Source: CAVPUA01 sp963708805 (GTDB lineage Bacteria; Actinomycetota; Actinomycetes; Mycobacteriales; Jatrophihabitantaceae). From it: DNA of 64,000 nt. A program made the translations under genes and the position numbers. Under the pieces are notes generated by a model. That model had not been told where the DNA came from and searched no databases. It saw nothing but the letters and a program-made list of their open reading frames with translations. The DNA is taken from the NCBI GenBank assembly GCA_963708805.1, contig CAVPUA010000001.1, positions 620,001 through 684,000 on the forward strand. The letters run 5' to 3'. This document shows positions 17,819-28,965 of the stretch, in pieces; within the stretch, counting starts at the first letter, position 1, and each line of letters opens with the position of its first letter.

Positions 17819-18887
17819 GTGTCGTTCACGTCGCTCTCGCGATCGCTGGTGTCCCAGCGTGGCGGGGAGCTACTGGGCGGCGACCTTGCGGTCGATCTCG
17901 GCACCGCGAACACGCTCATCTACGGCCGCGGCCGCGGCATCCTGCTCAACGAGCCGTCGGTCGTGGCGGTCGACACGATGACCAAGGCGGTGCTCGCCGT
18001 CGGGGTCGAGGCCAAGCGCATGATCGGGCGCACGCCCGGTCACATCCAGGCCATCCGCCCGCTGCAACACGGCGTCATCGCCGACTACGAGCTGACGTCG
18101 GAGATGCTGCGCTACTTCGTGCGCAAGGTGCTGCAGCGGCGCAGCATGTTCAGCGGCCCGCGGGTGATCATCTGCGTCCCGTCCGGGATCACCAGCGTCG
18201 AGCAGCGCGCCGTCAGCGAGTCGGCCTACGCCGCCGGCGCCCGCAAGGTGCACATCATCAGCGAGCCGATGGCGGCGGCGATCGGTGCCGGCCTGCCGGT
18301 GAACCAGCCGGCCGGCTCGATGGTCGTCGACATCGGCGGTGGCACGACCGAGGTCGCCGTCCTCTCACTCGGCGGAATCGTGGCCGCGACCAGCCTGCGG
18401 GTCGCCGGCGACGCCCTGGACGAGTCGATCGTCGATCACATCCGCGCCGCAGTTCTCGCTGCTGATCGGCGAGCGGACGGCCGAGGAACTCAAGATCAGC
18501 GTCGGTTCGGCGTTCCCGGTCGCCGGCCCGCAGCGGGCCGAGATCCGTGGCCGCGACATCGGCTCGGGCCTGCCCCGCAACGTCACCGTCTCGGGCGACG
18601 AACTGCGCAAGGCGATGGACCCGCCGATCAACCGCATCATCGGCGCGATCCGCTCGACCCTCGATCGCTGCCCACCGGAGCTGTCCGGCGACCTCGTCTC
18701 GCGCGGCATCGTGCTCACCGGCGGGGGAGCGCTGCTGCGGGGTCTGGCCGCCCGCGTCCAGCACGAGATCGGGATTCCGGTGCTGGTCGCCGACCGGCCG
18801 CTGGACTCGGTGGTGCTCGGCACGGGCACCGTCGTCGAGCACTTCGAGCAACTGCAGAAGGTCGTCGTCGACGGGCCGCGCCGCTAA
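17819..18887 (+). CDS. mreB: Rod shape-determining protein MreB; frame interrupted
   Basis: Actin-like ATPase that forms membrane-associated filaments guiding lateral wall synthesis. Phosphate-1 (DLAVDLGTANT), phosphate-2 (MVVDIGGGTTEVAVL), connect-2 and adenosine (GIVLTGGGALLRG) motifs are all present. One break at 18448-18449 reads gcC followed by an extra G before cag; dropping either base gives IRAQFSLLIGERTAE. Normal length of about 355 residues. First gene of the elongasome operon. Presence of MreB points to a rod-shaped actinobacterium rather than a strictly apical-growth lineage lacking it. Confidence 0.95.
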
Positions 18888-18913
18888 GCCGGCGCTGGGC
18901 AGGAAAGCGTCGA

Positions 18914-19789
18914 ATGGCAGGAATGAGCGTGCGGGGACTCGATCGCCGGCAACGCATCGCCGCGGTCGGCTTGGCGGTCGTCGCGTTGCTGTTCATCACC
19001 CTCGACCTGTCCGGCGGCGGTCTGCGCGACGCGCACGGTGGCGCTCGGGGCCTGCTCGGTTCGCTGTACCGCGGCACCGATTCCGTCGTCGGACCGGCTC
19101 GCCGCTTCGTCCAGGGCGTGCCCGATGTTTCCAGCAACCGCGAGCAAGATCGCCGCTCTGCAGGACGAGAACGCGAAGCTCGAGCAGCAGTTGGCTCAGC
19201 AGCAGACCGACGCGTCGACCAGCGCTCGGCTCGACCGGCTGCAGCTGACCGCCGACACCGGCAACTTCACGATCGTCCCGACCCGGGTGATCGCGTTCGG
19301 CCCCGGCGACGGCTTCGAGTGGACGGTCACCGTGGACGCCGGCACGGGCAGCGGCATCGCGGTCGGGCAGACGGTGACCGACGGCGACGGTCTCGTCGGG
19401 CCGCGTCCTGCACGCCGACTCGGCCACCTCGGTCGTCCTGCTCGCCGCCGATCCCGGCTCGGGCGTCGGGGTGCGCGACGTCCGGACGAACGAGCTCGCC
19501 GTCGTCAGCGGCCGCGGTACGGGCGGCTTCGGCCTCAGCCCGCTGCAGCCCGCGTGCCGATCTGAAGGTCGGCGATGTCGTGCAGACGGCTCCGGCGGGC
19601 CAGAGCACCTACGCGCCGGGACTGCCGGTCGGCACGATCTCGTCGGTGCGCGTCTCGAGCGACGGGACGACCACGGCCACCGTCCGACCTGCGACCTCAC
19701 CGACCGCGCTCGACGTCGTCGGGGTGATCGTCTCGGCCGGCAGCTCGACCAGCGCCGCGCGCACGGCGCTGACGCCGGGAACGCGATGA
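18914..19789 (+). CDS. mreC: Rod shape-determining protein MreC; frame interrupted
   Basis: Bitopic membrane protein linking MreB to the wall-synthesis enzymes. One transmembrane helix (residues 16-33) is followed by a coiled coil (KIAALQDENAKLEQQLAQQQ) and the paired beta-barrel domain (VGDVVQTAPAGQSTYAPGLPVGTISSV). ATG 18914 follows AGGAAAG. Frame changes near 19137, 19405 and 19552 are each explained by one additional base. The stop overlaps mreD (ATGA). Confidence 0.92.
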   Translation: MAGMSVRGLDRRQRIAAVGLAVVALLFITLDLSGGGLRDAHGGARGLLGSLYRGTDSVVGPARRFVQGVPDVSSNREQDRRSAGREREARAAVGSAADRRVDQRSARPAAADRRHRQLHDRPDPGDRVRPRRRLRVDGHRGRRHGQRHRGRADGDRRRRSRRAASCTPTRPPRSSCSPPIPARASGCATSGRTSSPSSAAAVRAASASARCSPRADLKVGDVVQTAPAGQSTYAPGLPVGTISSVRVSSDGTTTATVRPATSPTALDVVGVIVSAGSSTSAARTALTPGTR

Positions 19790-20320
19790 CGCCGCGCCGG
19801 GTCGCTGCGGCGATCGCGCTCATCCTCACCGTGCTCGTGCTCCAGGCGACGCTCGTTGCCCCGCTGGCGGCCACGTTGCCGGTGAGTCTGCCTGCTGTCG
19901 TGGTGGCGTGCGTGGCCCTCGTCTCGGGCCCCGGCACCGGGATCTCGCTCGGCTTCGCGACCGGCCTGCTGGCCGATCTCGGCTCAGAGCATCCGGCGGG
20001 CGTACTGGCGCTCGCCTGGCTGGCCGTCGGCGTCGCCTGCGGCCTGCTCGGAGATCAACTGCGCCGGCTGCGGGAGGGGGCGCTCGCCGCGGGGATCGTC
20101 TGCCGCGCTCGCCTCGACGGCGGCCGGTCTGGTGCTGCTGCTCGTCCACCACGCCGACGCCCCGTTGTGGTCGGTGCTCTGGCACACCGCACCGACCGCG
20201 ATCATCGACGCCGTGCTGGCCCTCTGCGTGCTGCCGGTGGTCCGGTTCGCGCTGCGTACCGACGCGCTGCGTCGGCCACCCGCACCGTCGACGCGCGAGT
20301 GGGTGGGCAGCCGTGGGTGA
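19786..20320 (+). CDS. mreD: Rod shape-determining protein MreD; frame interrupted
   Basis: About 177 residues with five to six hydrophobic helices. It begins MTPRRVAAAIALILTVLVLQ and includes the ligand-transporter-like stretch GTGISLGFATGLLADLGSEHPAG typical of MreD. One additional base near 20097 (gtc+T) breaks the frame. It overlaps mreC by four bases and mrdA by eight bases, so the operon is tightly coupled. Confidence 0.88.
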
Positions 20321-22387
20321 CCGCCGGCTGCGACTGCTCGGCGTGCTCGTCGCCTCGCTGATCCTGACCTTGAGCGGACGGCTGTACTTCGTCCAGATCC
20401 TCGACTCGCACAAGCCGACGCAGACCGCCGGCGAACTGCACGACGGCACGATCGTGTTGCCGGCCGCGCGCGGCGAGGTCGTCGACGCCCAGGGCAAGCC
20501 GTTGATCGACGACGTCTCGACGCACGTCGTCACCGTCAACTGGGAGACCCTGCAGGCCCAGTCCGACAAGGGCAAAGCCGTGCTGACCAAGCTGTCGGCC
20601 CTCGTCGGCACGAGTGAGCACGATCTGGCGCAGCAGATCACGCCGTGCGGCTCGAAGGTGCCGAGCCCGTGCTGGACGGGTGAGCCCTACCAGCCGGTGC
20701 CGATCATGACCAGCGCTCCCGACGCCGTTGTCCTGGCGATCAGCGAGCATCGCGAGGACTTCCCGGGCGTCGCCGTCCAGACGACGACGATCCGCAACTA
20801 CCCGGGCGGATCGCTCGCCGCGCAGGTGCTCGGCTACGCCGGCGCCGTGTCGGCCGAGGACGAGAAGACCGACAGCCGGCTCAACGACGCCGACACGATC
20901 GGACGTTCCGGGCTCGAAGAGCAGTACGACAGCGTCCTGCGCGGCACCGACGGCACGCAGACGGTCCTGCTCGATCCGCAGGGCGACGTCGTGGGCAACG
21001 GCAAGACGGTCGAGCCGACGCAGGGCGACACGCTCGTGACGAGCATCGACGCCGGTGTCCAGGCCGCGGCCGAGAAGGCCCTCACCGACCAGATCGCGGC
21101 CGCGCGCAAAGCCGGCAAGCCCGCGACGTCCGGTGCGGTCGTCGTGATGGATCCCAACACCGGCCGGATCATCGCCGCGGCCAGCTACCCGACGTACGAC
21201 CCTCAGGTGTTCGTCGGCGGAATCTCGGTGGCCGACTACCAGAAGCTCACCGCGGCCAGCGCCAACGATCCACTGGTCGGACGGGCGATCGCCGGCCAGT
21301 ACGCGCCCGGCTCGACGTTCAAGTTGATCACGTCGTCGGCGGACGTCACCGACGGCGAGATCACGACGACCGGCAAGTACCCATGCCCCGGCTCGCTGAC
21401 CATCGACGGCCGGGTCAAGACCAACTACGACTCCGAGTCGTTCGGATATCCCTTGACGCTCAAGCAAGCCCTCGACGTCTCGTGCGACACGTTCTTCTAC
21501 GCGCCGGCCGCGAACGAGTACTACGCCGACCAGGCCAAGATCGACGCCGGCGGCCAGGCCACCGAGAACCTGCAGAAGATGGCCGCGATGTTCGGCGTGG
21601 GCAGCTCGCCCGGGGTCGACCTGCCCAAGGACGAGCAGGCCAGCGGCTCCTACGCCGATCGGGAGACACGCCTCGCCCGCTGGAACGCCAACAAGACCCA
21701 GTACTGCGCGGACGCCGCCGAGCGGCTTCCCCGACGAGGAGGACCCGACCCAGCGGGCCTATCTGACCGAACTGGCCAAGGAGAACTGCACCGACGGCTG
21801 GCGTTACCGAGCCGGTGACAACGCCGACATGGCCATCGGCCAGGGCGAGACGACGATGTCGCCGCTGCAACTCGCGGTGGCCTACTCGGCCATGCTCAAC
21901 GGCGGCAAGATCTGGAACCCGACGCTGGGCTGGGCCGTGGTCGACTCGGCGGGCCACGTCGTGAAGACGATCACGCCGACGGTCAAGAACAAGGTGCCGG
22001 TCGCCCAGTCGACGCTGAGCTTCATCGCCAACGCCCTTCATTTCACGGCTGATCACACCGTGTCCGGTGCCCTCGCCTTCGACGGGGCGCCGTACAAGAC
22101 GTCGATCGGCGGCAAGACCGGGACGGCCGAGGTCGAGGGCAAGCAGGACACGTCCTGGCTCGCCTCGTGGGGTCCGATCGGCACCGACGCGGCCGGCAAC
22201 CCGACCGCGAAGTTCGTCGTCGTCGGCATGATCGAGCAGGCCGGCACGGGTGCCAGTGCCGCGGCGCCGATGGTGCGTGAGGTCTACAACGCGATCCTCG
22301 GCGTCGGTCAGCCGGCCGTGCTGCCGGACGTCCTCACCGATCACCACGCTGCCCAAGATCGCGCCCTCGGTGCGGGTGACCAAGTGA
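20313..22387 (+). CDS. mrdA: Penicillin-binding protein 2 (class B transpeptidase); frame interrupted
   Basis: Elongasome DD-transpeptidase. After a short cytoplasmic tail there is one membrane helix (LRLLGVLVASLILTLSGRLYF). The PBP dimerisation (pedestal) domain follows, then the catalytic domain with STFK (APGSTFKLI), an SxN region and the KTG box (GGKTGTAEVEGK). Breaks lie near 21722 (gcc+G) and 22344 (acc+G); bridging gives about 690 residues. GTG start at 20313 inside mreD. It ends at 22387 inside the rodA start. It works with the RodA glycosyltransferase encoded next. Confidence 0.93.
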
Positions 22388-23568
22388 CCGGGCTGCTCGC
22401 GCGTGACCCCACCGCGCCGCTCACCGACGACCTGGCGCCGGTTGCCCCGCGCCGCCGCGAGGACGAGGGACGCACCGACTGGTGGCTCGTCGGCACCACC
22501 CTGCTGCTGGCCTCGATCGGGGCGATCCTGGTGTGGTCGGCGACCCGCTCGACCCAGCAGGCCCAGCACCTCGATCCGCAGGCCTACCTGTACCGGCACG
22601 TGCTCAACATGGCGATCGGTGGTGTGCTGCTGTTCGCGGCGTCGCGGGTCGATGCCCGGCTGCTGCGGCTGTTCGGTCCGGTCCTCTACGTCGGCAGCCT
22701 GCTCGGGTTGATGGCGGTGTTCGTCGTCGGATCGACCATCAACGGCGCGCACGCGTGGATCGTCATCGGCGGCGGGTTCGAGCTGCAGCCGGCCGAGTTC
22801 ATGAAGCTGGGCCTGATCGTCGGCATGGCGGTGCTGTTCGCCGAGCGCAGTGCGAACCGGCTGGACGAGAAACCGACCACCGCCGACATCCTGATCGCCG
22901 TCGTTCTCATCGCGGTGCCCCTCGGGTTGATCATGCTTCAGCCCGACCTCGGCTCGGCCATGGTTCTGTGCGCGGCCGCCTTCGGGGTGCTGCTCGCCGC
23001 CGACGTCCCGGCCCGCTGGACGTTGGGCCTGATCATCTTCGGCGTCGCCGGCGCCATCGGGGCGGTCCAGGCCGGCGTGCTCAAGCACTACCAGCTGGCC
23101 CGCTTCGCCGCGTTCACGCATCCCAACATCGACCGGCAGGGCGTGGCCTACAACATCACCCAGGCGCACATCGCGGTCGCCAACGGCGGCCTCTGGGGGA
23201 CAGGCCTCTTCCACGGGCCGCAGACCAACGGCGCGTTCGTGCCCGAGCAACAGACCGACTTCGTGTTCAGCGTGGCCGGCGAGGAGCTCGGCTTCGTCGG
23301 CTCGATCGTGATCATTGCCCTGTTCGCCTTCCTCTGCTGGCGCGGCTTGCGGATCGCGCGGGCGGCCGATCCGGCCGGTCGGTTGATCGCGTCCGGCATC
23401 GTCTGCTGGTTCGCCTTCCAGGCGTTCCAGAACATCGGCATGAACCTGGGCCTGACTCCGGTCACCGGCCTGCCGTTGCCGTTCGTCTCCTACGGCGGAT
23501 CGTCGATGTTCGCCGAGGGCATCGCGGTGGGTCTCCTGGTCGCGATCGGCCGTCGTCCGGTCAGATGA
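22384..23568 (+). CDS. rodA: Peptidoglycan glycosyltransferase RodA (SEDS family)
   Basis: Intact at about 394 residues with ten transmembrane segments. SEDS signatures are visible: QPDLGSAMVL with the catalytic-type Asp, and the C-terminal GLTPVTGLPLPFVSYGGSSM. RodA polymerises lipid II into glycan strands in complex with PBP2, the preceding product. GTG start overlaps the mrdA stop by four bases. Last gene of the mreBCD-mrdA-rodA unit. Confidence 0.96.
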   Translation: MTGLLARDPTAPLTDDLAPVAPRRREDEGRTDWWLVGTTLLLASIGAILVWSATRSTQQAQHLDPQAYLYRHVLNMAIGGVLLFAASRVDARLLRLFGPVLYVGSLLGLMAVFVVGSTINGAHAWIVIGGGFELQPAEFMKLGLIVGMAVLFAERSANRLDEKPTTADILIAVVLIAVPLGLIMLQPDLGSAMVLCAAAFGVLLAADVPARWTLGLIIFGVAGAIGAVQAGVLKHYQLARFAAFTHPNIDRQGVAYNITQAHIAVANGGLWGTGLFHGPQTNGAFVPEQQTDFVFSVAGEELGFVGSIVIIALFAFLCWRGLRIARAADPAGRLIASGIVCWFAFQAFQNIGMNLGLTPVTGLPLPFVSYGGSSMFAEGIAVGLLVAIGRRPVR

Positions 23569-23586
23569 CGCCTAGGATCGGACGTT

Positions 23587-25530
23587 GTGACCGTCGAATC
23601 GTTGTTTCCCCGTCTGGAAGTGCTGCTGCCCAAGGTGGCCAAGCCGATCCAGTACGTCGGCGGTGAACTGAACTCGCGCAGCAAGCCCTGGGATTCGGTC
23701 GAGGTGCACTGGGCGCTGATGTACCCGGACGCCTACGAGGTCGGCTTGCCCAACCAGGGCGTCCAGATCCTCTACGAAGTGATCAACGAACGTCCCGACG
23801 CGCTGGCCGAACGCACCTACGCCGTCTGGCCCGACCTCGAGAAGCTGATGCGCGAGAACGGCATCGGCCAGTTCACCGTCGACAACCACCTGCCGGTGGC
23901 CGCGTTCGACCTGCTCGGTGTCAGCTTCTCGACCGAACTGGGCTACACGAACCTGCTCAGCGCACTCGACCTGGCCGGGATGCCGCTGCACGCCCGTGAC
24001 CGTGACGAGTCACACCCGATCGTGGTCGCCGGCGGCCACGCCGCGTTCAATCCCGAGCCGATCGCCGACTTCGTCGACGCAGCGGTCCTCGGCGACGGTG
24101 AACAGGTCGTCGGCGCGATCACGACGATCGTGCGCGAGGCCAAGCGCGCGGGCTTGAGCCGCGAGGACACGCTGATGAAGCTGGCCGCCACGGGCGGGGT
24201 GTACGTCCCGGCGTTCTACGACGTCACTTACCTGCCCGACGGCCGGATCGAGGCGATCACCCCCAACCGCCTCGGCGTGCCCGACCGAGTCAGCAAGCAC
24301 ACCGTCATGGATCTGGACGAGTGGCCCTATCCGAAGACGCCGCTCGTGCCGCTGGCCGAGACCGTGCACGAGCGGATGAGCGTCGAGATCTTCCGTGGCT
24401 GCACCCGCGGCTGCCGGTTCTGCCAGGCCGGCATGATCACCCGACCGGTGCGCGAGCGATCGATCACCGGCATCGGTCAGATGGTCGACGCCGGCCTCAA
24501 GGCCACCGGCTTCGAAGAGGTCGGCCTCCTGTCTCTGTCGAGCGCCGACCACTCCGAGATCGGCGCGATCGCCAAGCAACTGGCCGACCGGTACGAGGAC
24601 GACAAGGTCTCGCTGTCGTTGCCGTCGACCCGCGTCGACGCGTTCAACATCGACCTGGCCAACGAGTTCTCGCGCAACGGCCGCCGCTCCGGGCTGACCT
24701 TCGCGCCCGAGGGCGGCAGCGAGCGACTGCGCCGGGTGATCAACAAGATGGTCAGCAAGGACGACTTGATCAACACCGTGTCGGCCGCCTACTCGCAGGG
24801 CTGGCGCCAGGTGAAGCTGTACTTCATGTGCGGCCTGCCGACCGAGACCGACGAAGACGTGCTCGAGATCGCCGAGATGGCGCACGACGTCATCCGCGCC
24901 GGCCGGGCCGCCACCGGCAGCAAGGACATCCGGTGCACGGTCAGCATCGGCGGTTTCGTGCCCAAGCCGCACACCCCGTTCCAGTGGGCGGCGCAAGCCG
25001 ATTCCGAGACCGTCGACCGACGGTTGTCCAAGCTGCGCGCGGCGATCAACTCCGACCGATCGCTGGGCCGCAACATCGGCATGCGCTACCACGACGGCGA
25101 ACCGTCCATCGTCGAGGGATTGCTCTCCCGCGGCGATCGCCGGGTCGGTGCCGTGATCGAGCAGACCTGGCGCGACGGCGGCCGCTTCGACGGCTGGAGC
25201 GAGCACTTCTCCTACCAGCGCTGGGTCGACGCCGCTCAGAAGATCTTCGGGGCGGACGGCCCGGTCGACCTCTGGTGGTACACGACCCGCGAACGCGGCG
25301 CCGATGAGGTCCTGCCCTGGGACCACCTCGACTCCGGCCTGGACAAGCAGTGGCTCTGGGACGACTGGCAGGACGCGTTGGCCGAGTTCGAGCAGGACGA
25401 CTGTCGCTGGACGCCCTGCTTCGATTGCGGGGTGTGCTCGAACTTGGGCACCGACATCCAGATCGGCCCGACCGGTCGGACTTTGCTTCCGCTGGCGCCG
25501 ACACCCGGTCGGCCGGCCGTCAGCTCCTGA
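23587..25530 (+). CDS. B12-binding radical SAM protein, TIGR03960 family
   Basis: Intact at 647 residues. The N-terminal third is a B12-binding-like domain. The radical SAM cluster motif CTRGCRFC lies in FRGCTRGCRFCQAGMITRP near residue 275. A C-terminal region carries more cysteines (CFDCGVC), which may bind a second cluster. The family is widespread and usually sits directly beside a DUF2344 (TIGR03936) gene; in some bacteria the two are fused. Here the partner lies 5.1 kb downstream at 30640. The reaction is not established; a role in RNA or protein modification is often suggested. Confidence 0.93.
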   Translation: MTVESLFPRLEVLLPKVAKPIQYVGGELNSRSKPWDSVEVHWALMYPDAYEVGLPNQGVQILYEVINERPDALAERTYAVWPDLEKLMRENGIGQFTVDNHLPVAAFDLLGVSFSTELGYTNLLSALDLAGMPLHARDRDESHPIVVAGGHAAFNPEPIADFVDAAVLGDGEQVVGAITTIVREAKRAGLSREDTLMKLAATGGVYVPAFYDVTYLPDGRIEAITPNRLGVPDRVSKHTVMDLDEWPYPKTPLVPLAETVHERMSVEIFRGCTRGCRFCQAGMITRPVRERSITGIGQMVDAGLKATGFEEVGLLSLSSADHSEIGAIAKQLADRYEDDKVSLSLPSTRVDAFNIDLANEFSRNGRRSGLTFAPEGGSERLRRVINKMVSKDDLINTVSAAYSQGWRQVKLYFMCGLPTETDEDVLEIAEMAHDVIRAGRAATGSKDIRCTVSIGGFVPKPHTPFQWAAQADSETVDRRLSKLRAAINSDRSLGRNIGMRYHDGEPSIVEGLLSRGDRRVGAVIEQTWRDGGRFDGWSEHFSYQRWVDAAQKIFGADGPVDLWWYTTRERGADEVLPWDHLDSGLDKQWLWDDWQDALAEFEQDDCRWTPCFDCGVCSNLGTDIQIGPTGRTLLPLAPTPGRPAVSS

Positions 25531-26157
25531 CCGGCGTCACCGTGAGCGAGCAGGCTCGCAACGCGACCGGCAGGACCACCGAATCGGTCTCGTTCGGCGG
25601 GTAGATCCGGACGCTGTCCGACAGCGGCGCGTTGCAGGTGGTGACATCGGTGAGCTGCGACGTCACCGACGCCTGCGCGGCCAGCGTGACGGTGGTGATG
25701 GCAGCGCCCGACCGGCCGGCCGGGCTGCCGACCTGGGCCCCGGCGACGAGCAGACTGACGCCGGGGTACCCGGTCAACGTGCACGAGGTCGACGTCGAGC
25801 GGTTGGTGAACGTGATGACCGACTGGACCTGGCCGCTCGCCCCTGACCCGCGGTCGATCGTGACCGACAGCCCGGTGGTCGAGCACGCGGGCACGGCCGG
25901 CGTGGACGAGGTGGGCGGCGGCACCGCGGCGCGAGCTGGCCGGGGTGGTGTCGGCGGGTGCCGTCGTAGGCCGACGAAGCGATGGCGCCGACGTCGCGGA
26001 GACGGCCGAAGACGCCGATGACGCCGGCGAACTCGAGCACCGGACGCGCCGCTGAGGACGACGTGCGTCGCCGGTGCTTGCAGGACGTGCACGCGCCGAG
26101 GCCGACGACGAGGGCGCCGCGCGCCCGCGATCAACGGCAGACAACTCGGGCCGGCAT
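25520..26157 (-). CDS. DUF4232-domain putative lipoprotein; frame interrupted
   Basis: The C-terminal 140 residues (CSTTGLSVTIDRGSGASGQ ... ITFTNRSTSTSCTLTGYPGVSLL) form a DUF4232 domain, a beta-sandwich common in secreted actinobacterial proteins. Upstream, different frames supply a short hydrophobic run ending GLGACTSC, which may be a lipobox, and a Ser/Thr/Pro-rich linker. Breaks therefore lie near 26120, 26050 and 25925. The ATG at 26157 overlaps the stop of the repeat-module gene by one base (TGATG), suggesting coupling. Its 3' end overlaps the convergent radical SAM gene by 11 bases. Lipidation is tentative. Confidence 0.6.
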
Positions 26158-28702
26158 CAGTTGATCCGCAGGTCGGTCGCGTACGGCAACGTTCCCGGCA
26201 CGAGCCGGGCGTCGGAGTTCAGCTGGGCCCAGAGCGCGCTCCACGCCGATCCCGCGGCGAGACTGCTGCACGAACCGGCTTGCTGGCACGCGGTCGCCTC
26301 GGTGAGCGTCCCGGCGAAGTTGATGCGCGGGAAGCCGGCCGCGACCCCGGTGAGCGAGATGTATTTCCATTGCTTGGGCATCGTCTGGTTGTAGATCTGC
26401 GGCAGGCTGATGACCTGGTTCGGCGCCGCGCCCGCCGGAGAGCCAGTAGAGGTCGCCCTCCGTCCAACCGTTGTTGCACGTGCCGTTGATGGCGCTGGGG
26501 TTGCAGCCGTCGGCCGAGCCGTTGAACACGAAGGGCGCCGAGGTCGCGCCGAGGTAGCCGGTGAGCCAGGATCCCGTCTGGGAGGCGGTCGCGCTGAAGC
26601 CCGGCTCCATGTCGTCCGCGCCCGGCGATCGTGATGCCCGGTGTAGCTCGACCGAGTGCGCGCGGACGGGGTTGACGACGAGGTTGGCCCAGTCGGCGCC
26701 GGTCGCGCCGCTGACGTCGACGTCGTTGTTGGTGCCGAGGGCGATCATGGCCGGGGCGCTGACCTGCTGGGTGCTGGCGTAGCCGTCGACGTAGGCATCC
26801 ACGGCCGCGACCAGGTTGCGTAGCTGACGTAGCGGGCGATGGCCGACAGGAGCACTCCGCCGCGCGACTGGGTCTGGCCGCCGATGTCGAGCAGCTGCAT
26901 GTAGCCGTGCCCGGAGGCATTGGCCTGGCCGTCGGCCACGCCCTCGTTGTACATCGTGGTCGTGTCGCTCGAGACGCCGGAGATGTTGCGGATGTAGCGG
27001 CTGGTCGAGGTCGGCGCGACGGTCGTCTGGGGCGGGGGAGCGGCCTGGGTGGTGATCGCGTTGGTGATCGCCGGCGCTCGACGATCCGACGACGTTCACC
27101 GCGACGACCGAGAACGAGTACGTGGTGTGGGCGGCGAGGTTGTAGACGATGGCGTTGGTCGATCCGAGCGGGGCCGTCGCCGTCACGCCGCCGGGCGATG
27201 AGGTGATGACGTAGGAGATCGGCGCTCCACCGTCGGTGGCCGGTGCCGTCCAGTTGACCGTGGCGGCACCGAAGCCGGCCGCGGCCGAGACGTTCTGCGG
27301 CGCGCTGGCCACGGTCGGGTGCACGGCGATGACGGTCTTGCACCCGAGCGAGGTGTCGTTGCCCATGCCGACGTTGACCGCGGTCAGGCAGATGATGTGC
27401 TCACCGTCGGTCGTCGACAGCGTGGCCGAGAAGCCGGAGTTCGCGGCGTAGGCACCGACCGCGGCGGCGACGTCCGGACGAGCGGTCCCGGTGGTGGCGG
27501 TGCCGGCGGCCGCGCCGTCCAGTGTGATCTGCACGGTCAGCGGCGATGTCGTGTTCTGGTCGGCCGCCCAACCGCTCACCGTGATCGAGGTGTCGGTCGT
27601 GCGCATGGCCGCGTCGTAGTAGCCGACCGGGCTGAAGTCTAGGTTGATCGTCTTGCAGAAGATGAGGGTGTTGAGCCGGGGCCGACGTTGATGCCGTAGG
27701 CGCAGACGTTGTGCGGACCCCTGCCCGAGGGCGAAGCTCGCCGTGAATCCGTGCTGGGCGCCGTCGTGGTAGGCCGCGTCGATGTCAGGGCGGGTGACAC
27801 CGGCGGTGGTCGAGCCGAGTCCGATGCCGTCGGCGTACACGTCGACGCGGATCGGTGAGGTCGAGTCAGGATCCAGGGCCCAGCCGTTGATGGTGATGCC
27901 CGTCGGGTTCTGGCGAGTCGCCTCCAGGGAGCCGAACGGGTCGATGTACACCGGCACCGCGCGGCAGCCTAGGAGGACGTTGCTGCCGGCGCCGACGTTG
28001 ATCGCGTAGGCACAGATGTTGTGCACGCCGTTGCCGCTGAGCGTGAAGGTGGTCGAGAAGCCGTGCGCGGGGTCGATGCCGTAAGCGGCGGCGACATCGG
28101 GTCGAGACAGGTTGGCCGTCGTGCTGCCCAGTCCGGTCGAGCCGTCGTAGACGTCGACGCGCAGCGGGGTACCCGTGCTCGTCGGGGTCGAAGGTCCAGC
28201 CGCTGATGGTCAGCACGTTCGATGCGGCACTGGCCACGTCGACCGACCCGATCGGGCTGTAGTTGACCGTGACGGTGCGGCAGGCGAGCAGGACGTTCTC
28301 ACCCGCTCCCTGGTTGATCGCGTAGGCACAGATGCTGTGCGTTCCCTGACCGAGCGGAAAGGCGACCGAGAAGCCGTGCGCGGTTCCCAGGTTGAAGCCG
28401 GCCAGATCGGGACGGTTGACGCCGGCGAACGTGGAGCCCAGACCCTGACCGTCGGAGTAGACGTCGACTCGCACCGCGGCGGTGGTGTTGGGGTCGATCG
28501 CCCAGCCGCTGATCGTGATGCCGTTGCTCGACTGCGTCACGGAGTCCACGCTGCCGAACGGGCTGCCGGCTGCGATGGCCGACGCGTCGCCCGTCGAGGT
28601 GACCAGCACGCCGGCGGCAACCGCCACGGCGAGCAGGGCGACGCCCAGTTTCCGTCGTCCCCGGCGTGGACGGGCGGTTCGGTCCTTGGCTGGTCGCGTC
28701 AT
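26157..28702 (-). CDS. Large secreted multi-module protein (four repeat modules, FnIII, C-terminal domain); frame interrupted
   Basis: About 845 residues when bridged. A signal peptide (LGVALLAVAVAAGVLVTSTGDASA) precedes four tandem modules of roughly 100 residues. Each contains a GW[AT].D.[DN]..., an [RL]VDVY.DG.GLGST, an RPD[VLI] and an H.ICAYAIN.GAG.N motif. A fibronectin type III domain follows (VASAPQNVSAAAGFGAATVNW). A C-terminal domain of about 300 residues resembles a glycoside-hydrolase-like barrel (YVDGYAS, MIALGTNNDVD, DDMEPGF) but I cannot name its family. Breaks lie near 28175, 27690, 27075, 26815, 26630 and 26430. The start ATG 28702 is preferred over an upstream in-frame ATG because it begins the basic signal-peptide region. 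Likely cell-wall or extracellular function. Confidence 0.65.
27315..28560 (-). repeat. Four tandem ~100-codon modules within the secreted protein
   Basis: Four units run head to tail, each starting around [VFI]G[SY].[DE] and ending with a hydrophobic strand before the next. Shared residues include GWA.DP, RVDVYADG.GLGSTTAG..RPD, HGF and CAYAIN. A conserved Cys pair (CAYA ... L.C[RK]) in every unit suggests one disulfide per module. The fourth unit is the most divergent. The same module occurs three times in the divergent neighbour. Confidence 0.75.
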
Positions 28703-28965
28703 CAATCGTCTTCCCGATGGACAGCGGGCTCGAAGAGTCCGGTCATCTGTGGCGCAGACCCCGGGCGCCGCCCCAGCCGGGTGCGGAGGCGAGAAGATCA
28801 AATCACCCATGTTGCTGGTGTGACAACTGTTAACGGACGCATCCTCAGGTTTCAAATCCCAGTTATCTTGACGCAGAACTCACACTTGGGTTGCGTTACG
28901 CGGCCGGCATCAGTCAAGATGGTCGAGACATACGGGGGCCATTGTTCGGGGCCAAGGAGTTACCC
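28703..28965. promoter_or_regulatory. Divergent promoter region of the two module-protein genes
   Basis: This 263-base spacer separates two divergent genes whose products share modules. On the plus strand TTGACG at 28868-28873 is a possible -35 element. The palindromic pair ATCTTGAC (28865-28872) and GTCAAGAT (28913-28920) is 40 bases apart and could bind a shared regulator. No coding signal is seen. Confidence 0.35.

Noticed and set aside
21460..23250. A long open frame antisense to mrdA and rodA
   Set aside because: Low-complexity composition and full overlap with well-recognised PBP2 and RodA motifs on the plus strand.
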